A DNA stretch of 64,000 bases from Rhynchospora pubera (lineage: Eukaryota; Streptophyta; Magnoliopsida; Poales; Cyperaceae), in NCBI GenBank assembly GCA_028095005.1, contig CM051459.1:312420513-312484512 (forward strand), read 5' to 3'. Below are positions 45,187 through 56,894 of the stretch, one piece after another. The position numbers were made by a program, and so were the translations under genes. Within the stretch, counting starts at the first letter, position 1, and each line of letters opens with the position of its first letter. A model generated the notes under the pieces. It was given only the letters and a program-made list of their open reading frames with translations, made no database searches and was not told the origin of the DNA.

Positions 45187-48100
45187 TTAAAATTGATTAT
45201 ATATACCTGTGGAGAATGGTGCTATTTCATCAAATTGATCATATTCTTCTTCGCCCACGACATCTTCAACGACAATGATGCGTCTTTTTCCGGGAAGTAC
45301 CACATGTCGTCCCTTGTCAGCCGGGTCAGCAATATAAAAAACTTGCATTGCTTGTTTGTTTGCAAGTATGAAAGGATCATCAGAATATCCCAATTTTTTT
45401 AAATCAACGGTTACAAATTCGTTTTTATCAGTCTTCACGCCGCTTTTGAGCACCCATTTACATTCAAACACTGCTATTTTAAATGCATTATAATCAAATT
45501 CCCAAATTTCTTCAATCCAACCATAATACGGCTCCGATAATGTTTCATCACTTGATATGGCTACTATTGTAACTCCGCTGTTTTGTACTGTGCTTTTTCC
45601 ATCTTGTTTTTTTGTATACCAGGTGAAACCATTCAGGTCGTAACCTTGATAAGTGTGCACATTGGCATTGGGACCTTTGGCAAGACATTTCACCGTTTCA
45701 TTTGAAGGTCGGGACAGTGAGACCTTGTTTCTGAACCATTTCACAAAACTTTTGTTGTGTTCCTTGGTGATCCAATTTTCTGATCTCTGAGGATTCTGCT
45801 CTCGCAACTCGGCTATGTGTTCATTAACATAAGGAGACACAACAGCGACTTGTTGCAGAATTTTAAGATGAGCTTTTTCTCTCTTTGCAAGGTCCATTGT
45901 AATTACTTTCATACCAATGATGCTTTTCCCTAAGAGCCTACTTTCGTGTCTATTTTTGGGCAGGCCAATAGGTTGAACTCCATCTAGATAATCATTATAA
46001 AAATCAATAGTCTCTTCTGCAACATATCCTTCAATTATGCTTCCTTCTGGTCGAGATCTGCTTCGAACTAACCCTTTCAACTGACCCATTGCTCTTTCAA
46101 AAGGGTACATGTACCGCAAAAATATCGGACCGCACTGTTTTATTTCTCTGACTAAATGAATGGTCAAATGCACCATTACAACGAAGAACGAGGGGGGAAA
46201 GTGCATTTCCAACTCACATATGGTCTGAACCGCATCAGTTTCCAACTGAGTAAGTTTTTCAGGATCGATCACTTTAGAGCAGATTTTATTGAAGAAGAAA
46301 CACAACTTAGTGATAGAATTTCGAACTTCTTCTTTAAAACATGCTCGGATTGCAACCGGAAGCAACTGGGTTAACAACACGTGATAATCGTGTGACTTCA
46401 TTCCAATCAATTTCATATCCTTTGTAGATACCTTTCGTGAAATATTGGAGGAATAACCAGTTGGAACCCTAATAGACCTCAAACACTCCAACAAACTGAG
46501 TTTCTCTTTTTTAGTTAAAGTATAAACAGCATTAGGTAACCAATCCCGTTTCTTACTTTTGTCTTCCTTTGCAGCTAGTTCCAGTCGAATTCTCATTTCT
46601 ATCATGTCTTTTCTCACATTAACATTATCCACTTTTCCTTGAGGATTTAAAATCAAAGTAACCAGATTTTCACAAATGTTCTTGATTATATGCATCGCAT
46701 CCAAACAATGTCTGACATCCAGATAAGTCCAGTATTCAAGGTCCCAGAATATAGACTTCTTCTTCCAAGAACTCTTTTCTGGAATTCTATTCACAAATGG
46801 TTTTCCCAACTGAATTTTAAGATCCTTAACACTTTCATAAGTCTGTCTTCCAGATTTTGGTATAGGTGCCCGGCGGGTTCCGGTGTTGCCATCAAATTTG
46901 TTCCTATAAGGCGCCCGACGGTATGGGTGATGACGGCTTAGAAATCTACGGTGTCCCAAATAGACTGTTTTTCTACAATTCGATAGCCATATCGAATGTG
47001 TTTCCTCCATGCAAACAGGACATGCCTTTTCTCCTTTGTTCCTATAACCCGACAAGTTTTCGTACGCGAAAAAGTCATTAATTGTGCAAAATATCATCGC
47101 ACGCAAGGTGAAATGACTTCTGGAATGCGCATCAAAGACCTTCACTCCGTCCTTCCACAACCTATCAAGGTCCTCTATTAACGGAGCCAAGTAGACATCT
47201 ATATCGTTTCCGGGTTGTTTTGGACCAGAAATGAGCAACGACATCATAAGATATTTTCTTTCATGCATAACCAGGGAGGAAGGTTGTAAATAACCAACAA
47301 AACTGGCCAGACACTTCGGTTGGTACTCATGAGACCGTAAGGATTCATTCCGTCCGTGCACAATCCCAATCTCAAATTTCTAGACTCGTTGCCAAACTCA
47401 ATAAAATGACTGTCTATGTTGTTCCACTGGGGTGAGTCTGCTGGATGTCTAAGCTTTCCATCTTTCTTTCTGCCTTCTGCATGCCACCTCAACAGTTTAG
47501 CATCTTTTGAATTACTAAAAAGACGCTCAAACCTTTGTATTATAGGTAGATACCACAATGTTTTCGCAGCTGGTTTCTTCTTCCATGGACTATCTTCATC
47601 GTCATCCAAATCACCGTCCCTTTGTCTATACCGGGATGCATTACACTTTGGACATTTCTGGAGGTTCTCATACTCATTTCGAAACAATATACAATCATTC
47701 GGACATGCTGCAATTTTCACTATATCTAATTTCAAAGGACATAAGCCTTATAAGTTGTATCTGGCAATGTATTGTCTGCTGGAAGCATTTCTCGCAAAAG
47801 ACCGAGCAAAGATGTGAAACTCTTATCGCTCCAATTGTTTTTAGCTTTCAAGTTATATAACTTAAAAACAGTTTTTATTTTTGAGAATTTATCTTCATTG
47901 CAACCAGGATATAAGGGTATATGAGAGTTTTCATCCAACTTTTGAAACACATCAGGAACATCATCAATAAAATCATTGGGTAATTCATTCATCATTTCAT
48001 CCAAATCATTTTCTCTAATGTCATCATTATATTGTGGTTCACTTAAATTTTCTATATGATCATCACCCACTATTACATTATCCTCTATATCATGCCCCCA

Positions 48101-48424
48101 ATCATTTTGTACAATATTTTCAAAATCATCAAATACATTAATATTGCTCCTTCCAGCATCTAAATTTTCTTCCAATTTTTCTCCATGTGAAACCCAACGG
48201 AGGTATTTTGGTGTTGTCATCCATCCACGCTGAATCAGATGTGATCTAATCACTTTACTATCTTGTCTCTCAAAGTTCAGACAGCGTTTACAAGGACATA
48301 AAATTCTGGGCTTTCCAGTCAACTTTCGATGTTCTTCTGCACATTTTATGAACTCATCAACAAGTCCAACAAATTCATCTGATATTCTTGAATAGTCAAA
48401 CATGTACTTCTCCCTCAGATCCAT
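45187..48424 (-). pseudogene. CACTA TNP2-type transposase, two frameshifts
   Basis: The start is the ATG at 48424, directly after a CAG splice acceptor. Frame 1 (to about 47740) has the transposase-associated zinc-binding segment CPCKRCLNF...RSHLIQRGW. Frame 2 (about 47735-47280) starts the TNP2 core (ACPNDCILFRNEYE, KCPKCNASRY, GLCTDGMNPYG). Frame 3 (to 45187) continues with LISGPKQPGNDIDVYLAPL, GYRNKGEKACPVC, LDAMHIIKNICENL, then DUF4218-like (FPPSFFVVMVHL) and DUF4216-like (DLNGFTWYT) regions. Total length of about 1080 residues is normal for the family. The shifts at about 47740 and 47280 look like small deletions, because the motifs continue directly in the next frame. The gene would encode the enzyme that cuts CACTA ends. 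Confidence 0.92.
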
Positions 48425-48508
48425 CTGTATATATCCAAAAGCCAAGGTTTAGGGTTTATAGATTTAATGCAATATATTAGATTTTTGGGCCGGTTACCAT
48501 CCTAGCCC

Positions 48509-48742
48509 GCTCTTTGGATACTCTTGTCTCATTAGCGAGCGTACGTTAGATGCAACGTATTGTCTGAGAAAAATTCGGCAGCATTTCCCCTTATGTTCCC
48601 TGAATACGCAAACACACGATTACTCGTGCGTACGTACCCGTGGGAACATAAGAGGAAATGCCGTCGAATTTTTCTCACACAACACATTGCATCTAACGTA
48701 CAGCTCGCTGTCCTAAATGAGACAAGATAGTATCCAAAGAGC
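48509..48742. repeat. Long near-perfect hairpin upstream of TNP2
   Basis: The left arm 48509-48600 (GCTCTTTGGATACTC...TTATGTTCCC) pairs with the right arm 48641-48742 (GGGAACATAAGAGG...GTATCCAAAGAGC) around a loop of about 40 bp. Further short palindromes follow (CTCCCGACCGGGAG; GATTAATCCCTATGGATTAATC). It is a foldback MITE-like insertion in the 5' leader or first intron of TNP2, or part of the element's control region. Confidence 0.8.
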
Positions 48743-48929
48743 AGTACTCCCGACCGGGAGTACTATCCGAGATTAATCCCTATGGATTAATCTCGGACGG
48801 GCAAGACCTAAAATAGTTCAAATTCCGGCATTTTGGTCCTACATGACAATACTTAACTAATAGATGCAAATTCCAATTAACCAATATGTATATGCATAGT
48901 AAATCGAAAAAAAATCCAAAAAAAAAAAA

Positions 48930-49200
48930 TATTGAGGGTTAAAATAAAAATTACCGAAATTGTCTTCTCTCAATCCGCCCTCTTCCTCTTCAATAGAAAA
49001 ACTTTCTCTTCCTCTTTGATCTCCTTTGCTTTCTCTACTTATTTTATAATTTTTCGGAATTTTGAACAATTTTTAGCTATTTTTTATGAGGTTTTACAAA
49101 GAGAAAAAACTTTCGGTTTTAGATGGAAAATGATGGCCATGAAGTAGTGAAGATGAGTAATATACAAAGGGAATGAGGAGGAGATATACCCCTTGAACTG
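48930..49200 (-). promoter_or_regulatory. 5' leader region of the CACTA element
   Basis: Shared with the small CACTA element (30955-31215), including GGGTTAAAATAAAAATTACCG and TTTGATCTCCTTTGCTT. It lies between the subterminal repeats and TNP2 on the transcript side, so it probably holds the first untranslated exon and its donor (CGGTAATT on the minus strand). Confidence 0.5.
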
Positions 49201-49214
49201 AAAATATCTGCGTA

Positions 49215-49500
49215 TTATTAGTATCGGTTTTTTATAAAAAACCGATACTAATAGTTGGCAGATAATTAAAAAAAAATGGGTTAGCATTAGTACCGGTTTT
49301 TCTAAAAAACAGGTACTAAAGATGCAATTTTTAGTACCGGTTTTTTGGAAAAACCGGTACTAATGCTAACCCATTTTTTTAAGGTTTTTTCCAGAAACAT
49401 TTAGTACCGGTTTTTAAAAGGTATTGACTGACAATTACGGAATTGTCATCTTCTAATATTTATACCGGTTTTCTTAAAAAACGGTACTAAAGGCCTGGTA
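49215..49500. repeat. CACTA subterminal hairpin repeats (5' end of element)
   Basis: Inverted TTAGTACCGG/CCGGTACTAA pairs with TTTTTTATAAAA or short loops, some decayed to TTAGTATCGG. They match those at 34320-34680 and in the small element. Confidence 0.85.
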
Positions 49501-49558
49501 CTAATGCTTTTTTTTGGCGTAGTGTATTACTCTTATTCCTAAGTGATCCAAACGACCC

Positions 49559-50779
49559 CTATGATAATTGTGTAGTTTTATAAGAAAGTGAAATAATGTT
49601 GCCTAGTTATCCAAAGAAGTTTACGTGCACATTATTATGGTCTCCTGTCGACTACGACTGAAACGGGGTACGGACTCCTGGGTCTGAAAGAGTTCTAAGC
49701 GTTCATTCTACATCACTCAAATTTCTCAATTGCTCCCTTTTGACAATAACTCGCACGTAAGTAAGGTCAGCAACCGTCTAGTATTTATTAAAATGAATTG
49801 GCTACCCCAAATTGATATTGAAAAGTATTCAACAAGGAAAAACTACCTAGCTATTACTTATTCAAAACCACCAACATACAATGCAAAACCCCCAACGCAT
49901 GCACGTGAAGAACTTCACTGTTGTCTCCATATCCAAATTAACCTCATATACATTATCAATCAATTTGCTTTAATTGAAGAGAACAGACAGCGCATGTTAT
50001 TGTTGAATATATTGGTCAAGGTCCTTGTACCTACCATTTTTTTCTGGACCAGTACTGTGGAAAGGATGATAAATTGTGCACACGTCGTCGTATCAATATT
50101 ATTTTGATGAATTTTAACCGATGCCATGTAAACTATTTCCGTATCACAAAATTAAGAACTGATCTTTCATTGATAACTAATCCTAAATTACTTCTCAATT
50201 AATTTAATACAATTATAAGTATTTTTGTCAAATTTACCATTGAAATATTGCATATAACGTCAGCAAAAATCATCAGCATTATCTAAAAATACAATACGTA
50301 AATTTTAGCAAAATTATCCCCCATAATTATGAATTAAAAAAAATAGCAAAGTCAAAACAGGTTAGGTCTAGCTAGGGAAATAAGATAATTTATTTAATTA
50401 GATAGAAAAGCATAGTCCTATGTGTAAAGTACAGTTCATTCTTCTTTCGCACCTCACGAGAATGAATATGCTGCCTTAGCTAGTATATTGGATTCCCACG
50501 TTCTGTTTATGTCATAATTAAAGAATTATTGGACATTGTATCAGAGTTTGATCATGACAAACTTCAATAGGCCTATAGACAAATTATCCAAAAATTGTGG
50601 CAGAATGATTAAGTTTCGGTCATGGGTTAACATACTCTCGCATGGTGATTATGACATTCACATGCATAAACAACCTGTATTTATTCCAGTAAAATCTTCT
50701 GTAATGAATCTAATGACCACATAATACTTGTATACAGATATTCACATTTTTATATAATATATATATAGAGAGAGAGATA
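49559..50779. other. AT-rich intergenic sequence, no gene seen
   Basis: Short ORFs here show no coding character. Immediately left of the next element is an ATATATATAGAGAGAGAG simple repeat. Confidence 0.4.
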
Positions 50780-52057
50780 GGCTAAATTAGACTCCAGCAC
50801 ATAGAGGGCCTGTGTACTCAAGTTTTTCAACCGTTCGATTTCAAATCTGATGGTCCAGATCGAGGGCGCTGATCGAAAGGATGAATTTCAGTTTCTTCTA
50901 AATTTCCGTTAATTCCTTCTCCCGTGTTCTCCGTTTGACTATTATGCCAGAAAGGAAAAAAAATAAAAAAGCGAAGAGACCCTGCTTCGCTTCGTCTCAC
51001 GCAAAGAAGGCGAAACCTAGCTTCAAAATCTGCTTCTTTCCGATCAAAATCAAGCCACCTATCAACGATCTGAGGGGAAAAAAACGAACCTGCCCTCTTC
51101 CACCTTCTCTCTCGCGCACGCGCTTCTAAACCCTAGCTTGACGAAGAGATTGAAGATCACGCCTCTCAATCAGCGTCAAATCTGTAAGAATCCTCTGGAT
51201 TTAGCACTCTTTTCAGCTCTGTTTACTGACACTCGAATTAAATGCACTGAGTTCTTCTCTTCCCTTGTGATTTCGTTTTGCAACTTGATTTTCTCTTTTC
51301 TCTAAAAATGGGTACTGACACTCTTTTCAGCAATTTGTGGTCAGATCCCAAACTAAGAAATGGGTACTGAAATTAACTCACATTACTTGCCAGTGTTAAG
51401 GTTCACCATACCATTGCTGCCTTAATTTGTTTTCTTGGGTCAGTATTTGTGCGTCAATATTTGATAGCGTTTCTTAAAACTTTTTTTTTCAAAAGCATCT
51501 TTCAGTTTTGTTTACTTGAAGGCCTTTGCTAAAAAATTAGCTGATTGGAAGTTGATCGGGGTAGACAGAGTGCAAGGTTTGTGGAAGGTTATAATGCTCA
51601 ATTAATTCACTGGTTATAATTGTTGATCTTATGCATGTTACAAATCTGATCCTATGTTAAATCTTATTTTAAGCTATATTTTGATATGTTAAATCTGATC
51701 TCATGTATGGCTATATTTTTTTTGCAATGGTACATGGTATCTGTTATTTTTTTTCTGTGACTGTAGCTTTGCAAAAGAGGTGTGGGTACTTGCATTTTCA
51801 GACTTTGTAATGGTACATGGTATCTGTAAGCGGTACTTGCATTTTCAGACTTGTTGTAATTGCATTAGGCTGAAGCACCATTTCAGATAGCTTTTGTCCA
51901 TTGCTTCAAGATGGTGTAAATTTAAAAACACTGGGTTGGATGCCTTCTTATCTTTTCAGGTCTCTAATCAGCATTTCTATATGATTTAAAGCACTAATAT
52001 TAAACTCTATTGTGTCGCAAACCACATATTTTAAACAAAATTGAAAAGAATTTCTAT

Positions 52058-52238
52058 GGTTCCGTTTGGATGGCTTCTTCCCGGAATAAGGAATAACCAC
52101 TTTTTACCAATAAATTTATTTCTAACCATTCAAACTCTTCACAAAAGTTACACACTTCCCAATAAATTTACTCCTTCCCAATAAATTTCTTCCCTTCTTC
52201 CTTCTTCCTACCTTATTCTCAACCATCCAAACAGAGCC
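52058..52238. mobile_element. Tourist-like MITE (family 2), TSD TAT
   Basis: GGTTCCGTTTGGATGG to CCATCCAAACAGAGCC, flanked by TAT on both sides. It matches 32021-32212 closely. Confidence 0.87.
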
Positions 52239-52544
52239 TATAACCAATTCTATACCAAAATGTAATAAAATAACAAAATATGAATAACCCAAATTGGCTA
52301 CTGTTTCGTTAACCAAAATCTAGTGAGCTGTTATATCATTCAACATTTACATAAAGAGTAACCCAAATAGGCTACTGTTTCATTACAAAACAATTTCCTT
52401 TTGTACAAATAAGCTGCGGACACATATATAAAGAACTTCTAATTACTATCTCTTTGTCTCTAATTTTTCAAATCACATGAAACAACTTCTAATTACTAAT
52501 CCCTTGACAATTTGCTTTGTTACTAATCCTTTGTAAATAAGCTG

Positions 52545-52678
52545 CTAATAGCATCTTCCTAAAATTTTTCGCATACGATTAATTTTGTTTGGTGTTGTCT
52601 CGCCATTTGAGCATGATACATCAAACAATATCCCCTCATCTTGTTGTTCCTCAGGAGCTGGAGCTCGAACTACTGCAC
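52545..52678 (-). CDS. Possible terminal exon inside the 6-kb element
   Basis: The minus strand shows TTTTTCTAG acceptor at 52680, then an open stretch reading APAPEEQQDEGILFDVSC and ending GRCY stop at 52545-52547. The composition is protein-like in an otherwise non-coding region. I cannot identify it; it may be a captured gene piece or the end of a lost element gene. Confidence 0.25.
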
Positions 52679-54004
52679 CTAGAAAAATATAATATGATTA
52701 AGTACTAGGAGGGTTTGCTTGTGCTGGTCCCAGTGACTTTGAGTACTCATTCTACATTCATAAAAAATATAATATGATTAAGTACTATAATCACAATGAT
52801 TACTACAAAAGTAAGCAATATACTAAAATTCTCATTCTGCACATTAAGAGAAATAAAACCTAACCAAATAGGTTATACTGATACTCGTGCAATATGTTAT
52901 GATTAAGCACTCATTCATATTTCTCTGGGCAATGAACTTGCCTGTAGAATCTTTTGTATATATTATTCGTTTTTATTGTAGAATGTAGATTGTCAGAACC
53001 TGGTAACTGGTAGAATGATTTAAAAAAAAAAAACCAGCAAACAATAGTACTAACATGTTTGAAATGTTCTTGTTACGTTATGCAACAACAATGTTTGGTA
53101 CAGATCTCACAAATGCTCAATCTAATGTATTTCCTAAATCAAAACAATATACCTAACTTGTGCTGGAGTTATCACAGACAGAGTGATTTTCCCCCACATC
53201 TGGCATTCTGTAATTCCCTTAAACAAGTGATTTCTCTAAATCGAAATCCAGTGCAATCAATTCTTAACCAATAGTCAATCTAATGTATTTCCTATTGACC
53301 ACTAACCAAGCAAATCTAAGCCATAACCTGACATGAAATGAATTCACCAGATTCAAAGAAAAATAATTGCACGTTGGAGCTTTTAGTGTTTTGAATCCAG
53401 CTAGCACGAGGGAGGTTGAATCAAACAACTCACGGCTTACAATTACAGGCTAGTACTTACTTGCGTCGAGTTTTAGGGTTTATGAGGCTGAGAAAGCCGT
53501 GTGTTGGAGATGAGGCAGAGGCGAAGGGGATGCATCTTTGAGCAGACACACGTAGAGGAGAGGAGGCACCATCCAGATGGAGATAGATCGGTGATTTGAG
53601 GAGAGGCAGCCAAAGCGTCTACAATTTTCGAGTTTTCTCTTTTTTTTCGAAGGAGAAAAAAAGAGAAAGGGGAGGCGATTTTCTAGACATGACAGAGCCA
53701 GACGGAAATGAGTTAACGGATGGAACGGAATAATTTAGGGAAAATTTTTCCCATACCCCCCCCAAAGTAAGGAAATGGAGTATTTGCCCCCCCAATTCAA
53801 TCTTTCTTATTTTGCCCCCCAAAAACGTGGATTCGTTTTGTAAATGCTACTATCAGCCTTTTTCTATAATATTTAGCATTAAAATAATAAAAATAAAAAA
53901 TTTATGACTATTATACCCCCAGTAAGTCAGTAACCCAAACCCATTTGATTGTCTCCTCTCTCTCGCACTTCTCTCGTGTTCTCTCGCACGAAGAACCTGT
54001 GATG

Positions 54005-54187
54005 TGGGAACCACCTGGTCGTTTTAGATCTGAGCCGTCTGATTTAATCTTAATGGCTATAGATGCCCCGTGCTAGTACCACGATTGATAGGCCCGAAAA
54101 AATGTTAACCGTTGAGATTAAATCAGACGGTCCAGATCGAAAAAGACCAGGTGGTCGTTTGTAAAAAACGACCAGAGGATCCGACTC
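54005..54187. mobile_element. 183-bp MITE inside the nested MULE, TSD CCTGTGATG
   Basis: CCTGTGATG occurs exactly on both sides (53996-54004 and 54188-54196). The element is a long imperfect foldback: CCACCTGGTCGTTTTAGATC on the left pairs with GATCGAAAAAGACCAGGTGG on the right, and GTCTGATTTAATCT with AGATTAAATCAGAC. The 9 bp TSD fits Mutator. Confidence 0.88.
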
Positions 54188-56119
54188 CCTGTGATGTGAT
54201 GCCAGCTCCGATCCGATGAGGCATAAACCCTAGCGCACTTCAATCTCTTCTCTCTCGCACTTTTCTCTCGCACAATCAGCCATAAACCATAGCGCACTTC
54301 TCTCTCGCACGATCTAGCAGCAACTCTTCTCTCAGCCGTACCATCCTCTGGCCTGCGTATTTGCTCAATCTCTTCACCCCAGGACTTATCTCTAGTAGCA
54401 ACTCTTCTCTCGCACGTCTAGGGTTTCGATCAAATCAGGTATCTCTCTCTTTTTTTCGATTTTTGGTCTATGGAAAATTTGTATTTAGCATTTTTTGGTT
54501 ATGTATCACAACGCACGGTTGTATTATCAGGTTTGTTAGTTTCCATTGTTATGATGGAATCTACCTTAAATAATAGGTTGGATACAGGTAAATATACCAC
54601 CTTAACTAATTGATTTTGTGCTTGATCCTGCTATGAGTTGCTGACAAATCAGCTTTTTGGGGTTTATGCTTAGAGTTGCAACAGTTTATTAAAATTTTGG
54701 GATATCTTTCAATTAGATTTATGATACCATATTTTTTTTACCTTTTAATTCTGTAATATTATGAATAAAAAATTAGACTTCTATGTTCAGAATGAGGCTA
54801 TGTGCACAATTTTTTTAGATTTATACATCCCACTTTGTGATATAGATTTGCTGAGTGGATATCCCAATTTTGTGTTTAACTTGAAGCTGAAATAAATGCA
54901 GATTTGTATCTAATCGATAGAAGTACGAATGTGGAGGCTGAAGGGGAGTATTGGTGCAATTTGATGTGTTTATTTATTTCGTGTCATTTTGATGTAATTG
55001 CTTTGCTGGAAAAAAAAACTATTGAATTGCTGCAATTTGATGTATTGACGGGTCATTTTGATGATTTTTATGTACTACCGATGCATAGTAAAATATAGCA
55101 CAATTTCGTTAGAGTATTGTCATTTTTTATGTACTTTTGATTTGGTTTGATTTGATGTGCTGCCTGGCATTAAACTGGTACAGACTCAAACTGGCATTAG
55201 ACTGGTATAGGATCAAATGGGTTAAAATAGAGCACATCTCCAATGGGTTGGCAGCTTTTACAGTGAGTTCCAAGTCTGTGCTCAGTTAGTATTTTGAGGT
55301 TCATTACTTCTGTATTTTGGGGTTCATTATGCGGGAGCAGAACGTATAGATTTTGTGAACTATTTTGGGAACTAATATGTGAACGTATAATTAATTGCAT
55401 TATGCTTGAGAGACAATAGGCATAGATATTATTCGTACGTTTAGTGAATAATAACAAGACATGTTAGATGCATTATACATGACTTACATTGTCAAGTACA
55501 AAATGAGATGCATTCCAAACAGTATCTAATAGAAATTACATACATATCATCCAAACATTTAATATCCTAAGAGCTACACCTGATCCAAATAGTATCTCAT
55601 AGGAATTACATACATATCATCCAAACATCTAAAATCCTAAGCCAAACATCTAAACCCTATTATTCTTTTTGGAAAAAAAGAGAGAAGAATCTTAAAATAA
55701 AATTAGACAACAATGTTTCTACATCAAATAAATTAGGCAACAATCTCTGGTAAATTTCATGTTAAGTGTGCAATATATGGATTTCTCATAATTTCAATCA
55801 CTAATAGCAACAATTAATAACAGAACACAAAAATAGAAGCTTATAGGATAGCGATGTATAGGAGATACATGTAAAGAAAAGGTACTAAAAAACATTCATT
55901 CAATTGAATTGTCCCAAACTCGTATTTCTCCCTCTCTCTATTTACTGGTAAACAATACCAGACCAAGGCTTCTCTAGAAATCTATCACCCTAATTACTCG
56001 ACAACACACAAGTTAGAATCGGAAAGTACCCAAATCTCAATTGCAACTTAACTAATAGCATCAATTTACTTTGTTTGAGCATCTGTAGAACAACCTCCTT
56101 GGATTCGATGTTATTCTAC

Positions 56120-56300
56120 TCATAACGTCTTCACGACGACACCACAGTCCGGGCATGACACGAGAAGCAAACTTTCACTTCGACTTCGTTGGGAGGCAAC
56201 ACTCGCCGACGCTGAAGGCGAGACGGATTCCGACCTGCTCGAATGACGACTTCGCTGGTGGTCGAAGGATGAAGATCGTGCGGGGAGATGAAAAAATTAG
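56120..56300 (-). pseudogene. Captured exon with Ser/Arg-rich tail and CPDCG knuckle start
   Basis: An open minus-strand frame reads SFDHQRSRHSSRSESVSPS, then a second Ser/Arg-rich run, then VSCPDCGVVVKTL and a stop at 56122-56120. A CPDCG followed by a basic Val-rich strand resembles the first half of small plant zinc-knuckle (GRF-like) proteins, but the second Cys pair is missing. The region is GC-richer than its surroundings and lies next to the MULE right TIR, as expected for a captured gene start. Confidence 0.35.
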
Positions 56301-56838
56301 TGTTCAGAGAGCTTGAGAGAAGCGAGACAAACTGAGAATTAGGGGTTCATAAGTGCTAGACTTTACTGGTGGTCGAAGGATGCGCCTAGGGTTCATCATG
56401 CAAGCGAGAGAAGCAAGAGAAAAAGAAGAGCTTGAGAAGGAGACTGGGTCTGGGTTCGTCGATTCAATCGATTATAATCTATTTGGGTTCGTAAATCGAC
56501 CCGATCGATTATAATGGATGGGGGTACAATAGTCATAGATTTTAAGTTTTATTATTTTAATGTTAAATATTATAGAAAAAGGACGGTAGTGGCATTTTCC
56601 AAAACTAATCCATGATTTTGGGGGGTAAAATAAGAAAGATTGAATTTTGGAGGGCAAATACTCCATTTCTTTATTTTTGAGGGGTACAGAAAAAATTTTC
56701 CCAATAGTTTAACTCAACCTCATCTCTAGAGCGCTTCTATCCGAGCCATAAAATTCAATCTGTGCACAAATCTTAAACACATCGGACGGTCGAAACACTC
56801 GAGCACACAAGGCCTCTATGTGCTGGAATCTAATTTAG

Positions 56839-56840
<2 letters not shown>

Positions 56841-56890
<50 letters not shown>
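56841..56890. repeat. (TA)n microsatellite, ~25 units
   Basis: An uninterrupted TA run between the 6 kb element and the next MITE. Both elements appear to have inserted at TA-rich sequence. Confidence 0.95.

Positions 56891-56894
<4 letters not shown>

Larger units (their letters stand above)
34305..49524 (-). mobile_element. Large CACTA (En/Spm) element, 15.2 kb, TSD TAT
   Basis: CACTACGTC at the left and GGCGTAGTG at the right, with TAT on both sides (34302-34304 and 49525-49527). Both ends and the middle carry TTAGTACCGG hairpin repeats. The genes run right to left: TNP2 transposase (48424-45187), then a second gene (38262-34875), the usual CACTA order. An Athila-like retrotransposon of 4.2 kb sits between them, so the CACTA itself is about 11 kb. 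Both genes carry inactivating mutations, yet the termini look good, so the copy might still be mobilised by an intact relative. Confidence 0.95.
34180..49558. mobile_element. Tourist-like MITE (family 2) split by the CACTA insertion
   Basis: The left half is 34180-34304 (GTCCGTTTGGATCGCTTAG...) and the right half 49525-49558 (...CTAAGTGATCCAAACGACCC). The halves are inverted ends of one small element, and they abut the CACTA termini through the TAT duplication. Joined length is about 155 bp, matching the intact relative at 29410. Confidence 0.85.
53738..56702. mobile_element. Nested Mutator-like element, 2965 bp, 9-bp TSD
   Basis: The TIRs are about 190 bp: left GGGAAAATTTTTCCCATACC..., right (inverted) GGGAAAATTTTTTCTGTACC..., both including CAATCTTTCTTATTTTGCCC and CTATAATATTTA-type blocks. 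Flanks AATAATTTA (53729-53737) and AATAGTTTA (56703-56711) match 8 of 9. There is no transposase. It carries gene-like pieces next to both TIRs, as Pack-MULEs do. Confidence 0.9.
50780..56840. mobile_element. 6-kb TIR element (Mutator-like), host to nested insertions
   Basis: The ends are GGCTAAATTAGACTCCAGCA (50780) and, inverted, GGCTAAATTAGATTCCAGCA (56840), followed by matching CATAGAGG-CCTGTGT-type sequence and weaker similarity to about 130 bp. The TIR start resembles that of the MITE at 56891. Flanking TA/GA repeats hide any TSD. Removing the inner MULE leaves about 3.1 kb with no recognised transposase, but with gene-like segments at both inner edges (50930-51180 and 53440-53700). Confidence 0.75.

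Noticed and set aside
50935..51129. Lys/Pro-rich ORF near the left TIR of the 6-kb element
   Set aside because: Short, low complexity, no domain and no matching splice structure.
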